Origin: Bryopsis sp. KO-2023
Lineage: Eukaryota > Chlorophyta > Ulvophyceae > Bryopsidales > Bryopsidaceae
Assembly (NCBI GenBank): GCA_030272585.1
Contig: BSYQ01000004.1
Coordinates: 2,356,001-2,420,000 of the forward strand
Length of the DNA stretch: 64,000 bases
Reading direction: 5' to 3'
Shown in pieces: positions 13,501-22,425 of this stretch (within the stretch, counting starts at the first letter, position 1; every line of letters starts with the position of its first letter). A program made the translations under genes and the position numbers. The notes under the pieces were generated by a model that was given only the letters and a program-made list of their open reading frames with translations, did no database searches and was not told the origin of the DNA.

Positions 13501-14738
13501 GGTGGAGTATCTCTTGGAATCAGGTACCTTGGCAGAAGCTTACCTTCCTACATATTATGCGCTGCAATCAATTCGATTTCTGCATGCAGGTCTCTCTACA
13601 AAGCACCATATCTGACGGTTCATCATACAGAATTTGGCTTTGGGGCTATGTGCATCCAGGGTGGGAAGATTTACATGGTGAACTATAACGATTCAAGTGC
13701 CATGTGTTGCGATGCATCCTTCATTTGACTAGAGCGTGCTGCAGGGGCAAATATCAATGCATGGAGTGACGCCTATGGAAACACTCCATTACATAAAGCT
13801 GCAGAAAATGGTCACTTGGACGTTGTCAAAGTTTTGATCAAAGCAGGTGATTGGGATTTTTTTCTTTCTGTTCATGCCCTGGTGGTTTCAGAAAAATGTA
13901 TCTGGTGGTTACTCATATTGTGATTTTTCTTCTAATTTGTTAGGGGCAACAGTTGATCCAAAGAGTTGGAAATCTCCATTGCATCGCGCAGCACAATTCG
14001 ATCACTGGGATGTTGTGAAGGTTTTGATCGAAGCAGGTGATGGGGATTCTTTTTTGGTCTTGCATTGTTTCATTTCTTTTCATCTCTGTCATTTCGACAG
14101 AACTTATTTTTGTATGTTTGTTTTTATTGATTTTTTAAATGTTCAGTGATCACTCCTGTTATGGTTTTCCCCCTTTTTATTTGCAGGGGCAAGTCTAGAT
14201 TTGAAATCAATCGATGGAGAAACGCCTCTGATGATGGCAGCTGAGTGGGACAAAGTGGAAGTGGTCGAGTCTCTGTTGAAAGCAGGTGTTATTGGATTTT
14301 TCAAATTCCCATGCTGATAAAAGAGTTCCATTCCAGTGAATGTAAACCAGGATACAATTTTGCAATTCACAAAACAAATGCAGATAAAAGGTTGTAGCAG
14401 CAGACGAGATAGACCATTTCTTTCCCCATTCGACTTGTGTTATGGAGTATCGTTACCATTACTCTGGATTCGGTAAAAAAAGAGCCAAATAAAAAAACTT
14501 ATGGAGGTATTTGTGTTGTTGATGACTGTTTGCAGGTGCAAACATCAATGCCCAAGATGATCTTGGCAATACACCACTGATGAGGAGTCTTAGCATTTAT
14601 TCCCTAAAAAACCAAACACTCGTTGCATTGATAGACAATGGAGCTGAAGTTAACGCCCACAATGATGAAGGAAACACGGTGTTGCACTTTGCAGCCAATT
14701 ATGGCGATTCGATATCAGCTGAACTTCTGATGAAGGCA
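7573..14738 (+). pseudogene. Ankyrin-repeat gene B, 5' portion, interrupted by the CACTA element
   Basis: Exons: 7573-7645, 7779-7807, 7886-7975, 8324-8391, 8490-8613, 8955-9053, 9306-9404, 9491-9591, 9912-10010, 10126-10224, 10422-10520, 10737-10832, 11222-11320, 11541-11678, 11796-11894, 12025-12123, 12230-12334, 12456-12554, 12647-12745, 13035-13148, 13422-13523, 13745-13846, 13944-14036, 14187-14285, 14536-14738. It has the same signal-peptide, linker, CxNC and ankyrin layout as gene A but about 20 repeats. Lesions relative to sister gene E: a 10-bp loss in exon 4 (68 nt against 78), a 2-bp gain in exon 8 giving a stop, a GT-to-CT donor loss after 10520, and the transposon insertion at 14738. 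Most other exons remain open, so decay looks recent. It could still make partial products. Confidence 0.8.
12025..12745 (+). repeat. Tandem duplication of a two-exon ankyrin module in gene B
   Basis: The exon pair 12025-12123 and 12230-12334 is repeated as 12456-12554 and 12647-12745, offset by about 420-430 bp. The first exon of each pair is nearly identical (IDVQDHEGKTPLH against IDAQDNEGKAPLH). The introns after them share the words tgatgctctg and cccactctacttcttcctta. This is direct evidence that ankyrin exons multiply together with their introns. Confidence 0.75.
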
Positions 14739-15419
14739 CACTATGGGAGATTCACTATTAACCATGTAATTTGATTTTCACGCCAACCGGATCGAAACGT
14801 GAAACACGTCGAAAAATGCCGGAACACACACAAAGACGTGCGGAAACACCTAGGTTCGACCCCTAGGCGTCTTACGCCAAGATACAGCCGCTTCCGTCGC
14901 ATTTCGCAAGTGACGGCCTTTTGGCCTGATCAGTCGACAACGCAGACATCCACATCAACAACGCAGTTTTGAAAGAAACACAAAATACATCACATATCAC
15001 TTGAAAAAGTATTCGGGGCTCGTCACCGTCGTCTAATACGTCGTTAAAAAGCACTCCCAGGTGTCAGATAGGGGGCCTTGGAAACCACGTTGTCAAACTA
15101 CAACGTGCAGTTGCTTATATACACGGTTGCTTTTCCAGACGTCAACTTCGGGTTCACCCGGAAATATCGTTGCAACTGTGTTGTGGTTGGACTGTTCTTG
15201 TACATGGTTGTTATCCTGGATATCATGTGTGGGAATTGTCGTTTCGATCACAGCATGGTTCAGGCAGATTTATGCATGGTTTTTTTCATGGATGTTGAAA
15301 CAAATGGGGAGTTCCTATCGTGTTTGCAACGCTCGTCCAATCATTACATGGTTGGCAGTGTCATTCCTCAAATACACAACGTGGACCAAGACCTTTACAA
15401 CGTGAACTGGCCAGCACGT
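14739..15419. other. Left subterminal region of the CACTA element
   Basis: The terminal repeat is followed by about 660 bp without a credible gene. It contains several CATGGTT and ACAACG words (for example near 15205, 15255, 15277 and 15347). These are reverse complements of words found in the right half. In the CACTA family such subterminal words are commonly transposase-binding sites; that role here is inference. Confidence 0.55.
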
Positions 15420-18400
15420 TCACATTCCATTGTACATGCAATAGCGTGAATTTCCCCTCTCATCCACCATCCTCATCATTTTTGTTGGTACTGACTCCAG
15501 CAGAACCGGGTATTTTTTTTCACCAACGCCCACGATCTTAAACACGTTGTTCAAGTCGACTGGACCTGGCCTGGGCTCGCCCCTGACCTTGGGGAACGTT
15601 GCAACGCTGTAGGCAATCTTGTAGAGCTCCAACATGAGCACCACCTGGGTTGGAGCGGCGCCGTGCTCAAAATCCTCAATGATAAAGATGTCCAACACAT
15701 GGCCGAGGTACATTTGGTATGGGCTGTTGCCGGACTGGAATGCAACGAACACCATCGTATTGTTTTCGGCCTTTGGACCTTCTCTCCATCTCTTTGAAAA
15801 AAACGTTTCAGTGCATCCCCACATCTGCCTCTCCACCTTGTTGGTTCTGAGGATGTTGGCATCTCTTGGGTTCCTCCCCTCCCAACCCGGCAAAGAGAAC
15901 CCAAAAGTCCTACAAGGCAATCCACACCGCTTTAACCACAGTTCACAGCGCGTAACGCCAGAAACACAACGCTCACAAGCAAACGCACAATGCGTTGAGC
16001 CATTTAAACATTGTCATACACAGGTTGTACATGGTTTTTGTGTCACACGACCTCACCTTGCAGCAGTCTTCAACTCCTTAATGAAGGCACGGACATCGTC
16101 CTCTGCAGCATGGTTGGTCTTGAACGTCGCCTTACCTCCATCCCACGTGAGGGTCATCTTGTTAGTCGGTGTTTTGGGCTCGAACAACGCACGTAGAGAA
16201 TCAACCGTGCTAGGGGGGAGGGTGTTGAAATGGGCGGCAAGGGTCCTACACACAACAACAATGCAAACATACTTCTGTACCATGCAGATGAAAACAAAGT
16301 AACACAACCATACGAATCCAGACAAACGCCGTGCAAAACACTCGTTAAACATTGTTCCAGCCACACATTAATTCAACTCACAGTTGGCAGAGCACATCGT
16401 TGGCATACATGGCACTTGGAGCTCTCTTTACCCTCCCCGCCATGGTCCGTTTCTGTCGCCCAAGAGCCCGTTCGATCCAAAACTCCGAGATCCCCGCCGC
16501 CGGACCTCTCAAAGCTTCTTGCCGGAAGCCCGCACACACAAGCTTATGCATGTTGAACTTGCAAATGGTCTTCCCAAACAAGTCCTCGGCACGCCTGAAA
16601 AACAGAAAAAAAACACACACAAATCCGTGTCCCTAAACCCGATTTTTCTCACAGCGATGTATTCAAACCTATTACCGTTGTTAAAACAATGCAACCCAAT
16701 GTAAAACAGACAAACGTTTACCTGCAGTAGCGCATGGTTTTTGCTTGAATCTTCTTCGCCTTCGCCCCGAAGTCCTTGTCGTGGATGTGGCCCTGCACAC
16801 ACACATAGTGTGTGGCCACGGAAACCAGGTCGGTCCAGGCAAGGAGTTCTTCTCTCGTCAAGCAAGCCTCCATCACGAAACTCTCGTAAGACCTATATTC
16901 ACAAGGTTAATGCAACTCTTAACAACGCTGGGATAAAGATCAACACGGTTGAAACGAAACAATGGAAATAAGGCTGGCAACAACGACAGAACAATCATTA
17001 ACAACGAAATAAGAGCCGACAACAAGGAACAGGAACTCACCGATAAAAACCATGATATCATGCATGTTTGAATACACACGCTCGGCCGTCAAGTCAACGA
17101 TGCAAGCACCGAAGTCCGTTGGTATCTTCAAACCCTGCAAGCGTTTCTTGTAGGCGGCGGCGTGGTGTCTTCTTTCCCGTGAGGTCAAGCGTTGTTTGAT
17201 CTACGAACACACCGCCACCGGACGTAAACACATGGCATTGCACCACCACAACAAGGTTTGTAAGGGACACACCCGCACAAGTGTTTTCAGCCCATTCGCG
17301 TTTCAAAATCCTTACCTGGCTCAGAAAGTCCTTGACCAAGCCCATCAAAATCAAGTGGGCGACACCCATGACCTTCAGCTCGGGCGTGTAATATGGAAGG
17401 TCAGCAAGGGCGGTGGAGCCATGAGTATGTGCTTGTGTTGGGGTCAACAAGCCTTGATCCACCAACTGAGCTGCCTTCATGTGCTCCTCCCTTGTTTTCA
17501 CCATGTCTATCATGTCCGGTTGCCATTGTCGCTTCATCTAACACAAAGAACAGGTCGCAACGTTAATAAGCACAAACACAGCGTGTGTGTGCTACAGCAC
17601 ATGGCAAACACGGCTATACACAGCGTGTGTGTGCTACATCACATGGCAAACACGGCCATACACAGCGTGTGTGTGCTACATCACATGGCAAACACGGCCA
17701 TACACAACGCATGAATGTAAATCAACACCGTTGAAGCCCCCCCGCACACGTATCACGTACTCCACACCCACCTTTCCACGCCTGCCGACCATCCTCATCA
17801 ATTCCACATCGCCGTCGCTCAGTAGGACAGGGGATTTATAGCCCAAATACCGTTGTGTTTTGGTCGATGTTCCTTGCACACTTTGGGTGGGACCAAAGCA
17901 GTCCGGGCAAGCGTTTCTAGCGGTCAAGCCAAGGTCATTCATGACCTTGGCCATCCAGGGAGAATCGCCCGCCACAGAGGAAATTATTGCCGAGTGCTCT
18001 ACCCTCTCTCGGGCGGGGGATCCTTCGTGAAACGTCCACGAATCCGTGTGAAGGAAACCGTTGCCCGGCATGAGAGCCTTGAAATCCCTCACAATGAGGC
18101 CTAATATCGCTTGCAAGGTTTTTGGCTCCTTAGGTCCGGATATGATGAGCAAGGGATAGTGAAAGGAGGTCTTCATGGATTCCTCCTTGCACATATCATC
18201 TGCCATGCAAACAAGTAATAACCCAGTGTTAAAGCGTTGGACAACATTGTGACACTTTGTAAACGCGTTGTGGAATGTCCAGAACACATTGAAACAACAC
18301 AATGTGGATTACAATTACAGGATTACAATGTACTTGTCTCAGTTTACAACGGTATAACACCTTACCACAACGAATAAAAAACGTCCCGAGAGAATAATTC

Positions 18401-19670
18401 CCACGCCTTCCTGTGGTGCAACCAAAATAGTCGCCTCCTAGGTGATAGAGGCCAGTCTTTGTAAGGGAGTCTCCAACGAGAGACGCTAGTCGGTGGAACA
18501 TCGGAGTCGTCCGGATGCCATCGTTTTCCCCTTTGTGTCGTGCTTGGCAAAAGGCAAGGCCCCCGTTCATCACACGGAGGAGGCTCTTGACTCCAAAGTA
18601 GAAAATTTTTAAGCAAGGCTCCAGAGCGGTTGAAACCCCTTTTTGCACCGTGAATATAGGCTTTCGGCAATACTCGCAAAGAATGTCAAGCGACGGCCGT
18701 AGAAACCTCCTGCCAGAAAGAAAACGAACCTTGCATCAGTACTACTTCACCGTGTGTTAACTGGTGTGCACGTTGTGATATATATCTCAGCGCATATCAT
18801 ATATCCGACAATGGTGGATGCTGTCATAACAACGAAAATACACACGCACCGGTCTTTCACGTGATAAAACTTGCATCCTGTTTCGCAAGAGAAATAAGTG
18901 ACGTCTTCAAGATGTGGGACCCCCAACAGCCTCTTGATTCGAAGCAGCGATGTGGGAAGAACATGGTTGGGGGGCAGAATTGCACTGATGAGTTTCAAAT
19001 TGGCCTCAAAGGCCTCCCTTGTTGTGCCGTGGTCGGCCTTTTGTTGTAGAAGGAGCATAATCACATGAAGCAAGGTGAACACGCATCCCGGGTACAACGG
19101 CGTTTTCAGCTCCTCGTTGTGGTGAACGTCTCCAAAGAAGTCGGGGCCATCATTCTCAACGCTGTCAGAGTCAGTGTCCTCGTTGTGGACCGAGCTATCA
19201 TCGCTGTCGTTTGTGGTTTCAGAGCTATTTTCTTCTCCATCGTCCTCCTCCACCTCGGTTTCTTCCTCGGTGTCCATCCCAGGGGATCCATCTGACTCGC
19301 TTCCATCAACAGCAGGGAGTCCCCCATCGCCTCGGAGGTCGCCATCGTTGTCACCCCCACCATCGTCGTTGTGAATGTCAAGAACATCGTTGTCAACCTC
19401 TCCACCACCGTCATTGTGCATGTCCAGGCCATCGTTGTGCACGTCCATGACATCGTGGTGACTTCCTCCATCGTCGTTGTTCACGTCAAGACCATCGTTG
19501 TTCACGTCCCGGACACCGCTGTTATCTTGGACATCATCGTTGGGGATGCTGCTCGCACCCACATCAGCTCCATCGCTCGCTTGTTGAAGGGGTGGTGCCA
19601 ATCGCCTTTCTTCGCGTGATGCCTCGTTCTCGTCTGTCAGCCATGTAAAACATGCTAAAAAGCGGTGCAA
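15420..19670 (-). CDS. CACTA transposase, tnp2-like (9 exons; one junction out of phase)
   Basis: Exons in transcription order: 19670-18850, 18709-18366, 18199-17772, 17537-17316, 17200-17041, 16892-16722, 16594-16382, 16245-16057, 15909-15420, about 1,012 codons. The N-terminal third is an Asp/Asn-rich acidic repeat. The tnp2-family pattern follows: an LYPGC start, a CEYC zinc pair, the GPKEPK block, GDSPW then CPDCFG, a VAHLILMGLVKDFL segment matching the usual DxMH-V-LG-K block, and CKFNMHKL with a later FWIERALG, which likely includes the acidic catalytic position. Such enzymes cut at CACTA ends. Introns are GT-AG. All junctions keep phase except 17041/16892, which lacks one base; this means a 1-bp indel, an unusual donor, or a misread exon. 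The start at 19670 is the first ATG of the open frame and is uncertain. Confidence 0.82.
17576..17705. repeat. 42-bp tandem repeat in a transposase intron
   Basis: Three near-identical 42-bp units start at about 17576, 17618 and 17660. Each contains GCGTGTGTGTGCTACA, CACATGGCAAACACGGC and a short linker. The array lies wholly inside the intron between 17771 and 17538. Confidence 0.8.
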
Positions 19671-19702
19671 ACCAAGGGTATATACGTTGTCACAGCTTAT
19701 AG

Positions 19703-19921
19703 TTGTAATATTCTAAAACTGAAACCTCAACACAATTTGAATCCCTTGTATCTCATCACTGGAGCATCAGATGACTTTGGAATTTTGATGGTGTGATAAA
19801 TATAAATAATCACATTACCTCACAAAATTTCAAAGACATCTGATGCTCCAGTGATGAGATACAAGGGATTCAAATTGTGTTGAGGTTTCAGTTTTTTCTA
19901 GTTTTATTTAGAATATTACAA
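19703..19921. repeat. Foldback (large inverted repeat) element
   Basis: The arms are near-perfect reverse complements. The left arm runs from TTGTAATATTCTAAA through AACTGAAACCTCAACAC to GGAGCATCAGATG. The right arm mirrors it and carries about 14 extra bases near its outer end. The pairing continues imperfectly through the centre, so the whole 219 bp could form one hairpin. It lies just upstream of the transposase start. I found no clear target duplication, so the family is unassigned. Confidence 0.8.
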
Positions 19922-20011
19922 TTTAAAAGGAATTTCTGATTGCACACCTAAAAACACCCACCTTCCCATGCCTTCACCACTACCAACAGCTCCTCCAGCC
20001 TTGAGCACCTC

Positions 20012-20378
20012 TGTAGTGAATCGCCTGATTCAGGGCTCAGTAGGCCTGAATCAGGGGAGTTGACTGTAGGCTGGCCAGCTGGCAGTTCAGCAGGGATGGC
20101 TGCTGAACTGGCAGCTCAGTATGTTTTAAGATCTGACCTGACACAGTGAAGGGTCCACAGTGTCAGGTCATTAGTTGTCTGATCAGGGGATCAGGTCTTG
20201 TCAGAGGTGCTGCGTTAGGGTATTTGGGGCAGCACCTCTTGGGGTTTTGTATCTTAGGTTAACTCTGTTTTAAACTAACTTTGGATTGAACTTCCTCTTG
20301 TCTCGGTTCCAAGCTGTTTCAGGCTTGCAGTTCACAGCCAGCAGCCCACAATAGCGGTCTGCAGGCAGGTTCATTACA
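20012..20378 (+). repeat. 5' LTR of the Ty3/gypsy element
   Basis: It starts TGTAGTGAATCGCC and ends GGTTCATTACA, giving the usual TG...CA ends (TGTA...TACA). The same 367-bp sequence recurs at 28821-29187 with no difference that I could find. Confidence 0.95.
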
Positions 20379-20398
20379 TTGGTTTCGGAGCAGGAGCA
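20379..20398 (+). promoter_or_regulatory. Primer-binding site, initiator-Met tRNA type
   Basis: The bases TTGGTTTCGGAGCAGG directly follow the LTR. They resemble the common plant-type site TGGTATCAGAGC, complementary to the 3' end of initiator methionine tRNA, with two substitutions. The match is by eye and from memory of the consensus. Confidence 0.6.
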
Positions 20399-20526
20399 TA
20401 GCAAGACTGTGCAAGGATCGTTGGAGGACCTTGGAGGGTCCCACAGCCTTGGGAGAGAGAAAACTGCAGCGTGTTGTGAGCAACACACAGAAGCAGCGCA
20501 CAGGCGCGGCACACAAGTGCAGTTCA

Positions 20527-20846
20527 TGAGTAGTGTGGGGTCAGGTTTTACAGTTGTGAGTTCTGAGGAAGAGGAAGTGTTGTCGGACGGGTTTCCTAGT
20601 GAGAATCAGCCCAATAGGAGTCAAACTTTCCCGAACTTTGTTCCTAGAGGAGGACCGATCAGGGAAAATAGGGAGCAAGAGCCACTGAGTCAAGTAGAGG
20701 AGAGTTCAGTTCTGGCCCCTGAGCACGATCATTATTGGGTGTTTGGTAAGGGTACCTGGTTATACGCCGTTGAGTGTAGGAGTCCGAACTGTCCTCGGTT
20801 TTTAGAGTGGCTTGAGAAGGAAAGGATAAGGACCAGCAGGTTGTAG
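20527..20846 (+). CDS. Leader ORF 1 of the Ty3 element, unknown (106 aa)
   Basis: This small open frame lies between the primer site and gag. It starts MSSVGSGFTVVSSEEEEV and ends with a segment of the form ECRSPNCPRFLEWLEKER. It has an acidic N-terminal part and a Cys-Cys motif near a basic C-terminus. It resembles the next ORF in plan and sequence, so the two look like duplicates. I do not recognise the family. The ATG at 20527 is chosen over the upstream in-frame TTG. Confidence 0.5.
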
Positions 20847-20873
20847 AGGAAACCTTCTGACCCTGATTGCTGT

Positions 20874-21329
20874 ATGAGTTTTGGTAAACCCACAGCAGTG
20901 GAAAGTAGTGACAGTGAGGCTGTTTCAGACACAGAGACTGTGGTTCAGCACGGAGCAGGAAGAGGTCAGCCACCGGATCTGATCACTCACACAGGGGACT
21001 GGGTTTCCGCCCCTTACAGGTTGCCTCAACCCATACAGGTTCTGGGTCCAGTGAGACACCCGTTGGCAGTGGTACCGCTACCTCCTCTCAGAGCGCCACC
21101 TCACGGTCACAGGAAGGCAGAACGCAGTGGTAACATTATCAGATATTACGACTGTATTAACCCGGAGTGTCCCATCTACTTGTTGCAGAGGGCGACTCAA
21201 GAAAGACGTGAGCAGAACGATCTGAGGTATAGAAGGAATGTCAGGAGGAGAGGAACAGATGGGGGTACCAGCCCCAGATCCCTTCGATCTGCAGACAATG
21301 AGGCAGATGGTAGCGGAACTGCAGAATGA
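20874..21329 (+). CDS. Leader ORF 2 of the Ty3 element, unknown (151 aa)
   Basis: It starts MSFGKPTAVESSDSEAVSD, like leader ORF 1, and contains DCINPECPIYLLQRATQER followed by a basic, Arg-rich tail. It overlaps the start of gag by about 90 bases in another frame. The shared C-x(3)-P-x-C-P motif and the shared start support an internal duplication. The function is unknown; RNA or DNA binding is only a guess from the Cys pair and basic tail. Confidence 0.5.
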   Translation: MSFGKPTAVESSDSEAVSDTETVVQHGAGRGQPPDLITHTGDWVSAPYRLPQPIQVLGPVRHPLAVVPLPPLRAPPHGHRKAERSGNIIRYYDCINPECPIYLLQRATQERREQNDLRYRRNVRRRGTDGGTSPRSLRSADNEADGSGTAE

Positions 21330-22425
21330 GGTCATTCACCTGAGGAATGTGGCTGCAAATGTCAACCACCAGATGCATGATGTGGTGCAGCAGGCTGTGG
21401 CAGAAAGGTTGCCTCAGCCACAGGCCCCAGCAGCATTGGGCAAAGCCAGAGCCAAAGCACCTGATGCTTGGTATGGTGACCCTGGAGATGTGCCCTTAAA
21501 TGAATGGCAAGTTCAGTTACAAACTTATTTTGATGTAACTGGCACTAGGGATGTGGAGCAACAGGTTTTGGTAGCTGCAGGATCACTCAGGGGTGCTGCA
21601 GGTACTTGGTGGAGAGGCAGGTATGAGGCTGCTCTGGCAGGCCACCAGGATCTGCCTCAGTCAATAGTTGCTTTGGTTGAGCAACTGAGACAGGAATTTG
21701 GCAAGGTGAACGAAAATCGGGACTTTCGTAGAGAGTGGTCTCGGTTGCGTCAGGGGCGACTTTCGGTTGCTGAATACGTGCATAAGTTTCGCAGGCTTAC
21801 ACTTCAGATCAGTGACAGTAATCCTGGGGAAAAGCTCTTCAGGTTTATGGAGGGTCTGCACGAACGACTGCGGACGAAGGTTGAGATGGAAGATCCCGAC
21901 ACCCTCGAAAGAGCGATCGCACTGGCGGCGACCTGGGAAGGTCCTCTTGACAACTTTCGTGGGGATCGCAGTCCCAGCAGCAGGCGTGAGAGGTCGCGCA
22001 GGGACAGATCGAAGAGTCGAGGCAGGTCGTTCAGCAGAGGCAGATCCAAAAGCAGAGGTCGCAGCAGCAGTCGCGGAAGGTACAGCAACGAACGCGACAG
22101 GTTCTACCCGCAGCGTCAAGCACCACACATAGGTGATCGCATGGAGGTTGATGGCCTCCAGCGTAACCGCGTGGGGTTTGATGTCAGGGAAGGCCGCAGC
22201 GGCAGTCGCAGTGGCAGTCGCGGAGGCAGCCGCAGAGACAGTCGCAGTAAAAGCAGGGGACGCAGTGGCAGTCCTCGCGGACACCAGAGGCAGAGACGAG
22301 CAGGAGCTGGAGAAAGCTCTTCGGACAGGAGAAGCAGAATGGATACGGGCAGGTCAGCAGCGAATGTCGATTGTTTCAGATGTGGCAAGAAAGGCCACTT
22401 CGCCGCTGACTGCATGGAAAACTAA
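21238..22425 (+). CDS. gag: Gag polyprotein of the Ty3/gypsy element
   Basis: This is a 395-residue structural protein that would package element RNA in virus-like particles. The retrotransposon-gag domain covers roughly residues 65-235 and includes the GAAGTWWRGRYE and LRQGRLSVAEYVHKFRRL segments. An Arg/Ser-rich stretch follows at about 240-370. One zinc knuckle, CFRCGKKGHFAADC (C-x2-C-x4-H-x4-C), lies at the C-terminus. The stop is 22423-22425. Pol follows in the -1 frame. Confidence 0.92.
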   Translation: MSGGEEQMGVPAPDPFDLQTMRQMVAELQNEVIHLRNVAANVNHQMHDVVQQAVAERLPQPQAPAALGKARAKAPDAWYGDPGDVPLNEWQVQLQTYFDVTGTRDVEQQVLVAAGSLRGAAGTWWRGRYEAALAGHQDLPQSIVALVEQLRQEFGKVNENRDFRREWSRLRQGRLSVAEYVHKFRRLTLQISDSNPGEKLFRFMEGLHERLRTKVEMEDPDTLERAIALAATWEGPLDNFRGDRSPSSRRERSRRDRSKSRGRSFSRGRSKSRGRSSSRGRYSNERDRFYPQRQAPHIGDRMEVDGLQRNRVGFDVREGRSGSRSGSRGGSRRDSRSKSRGRSGSPRGHQRQRRAGAGESSSDRRSRMDTGRSAANVDCFRCGKKGHFAADCMEN

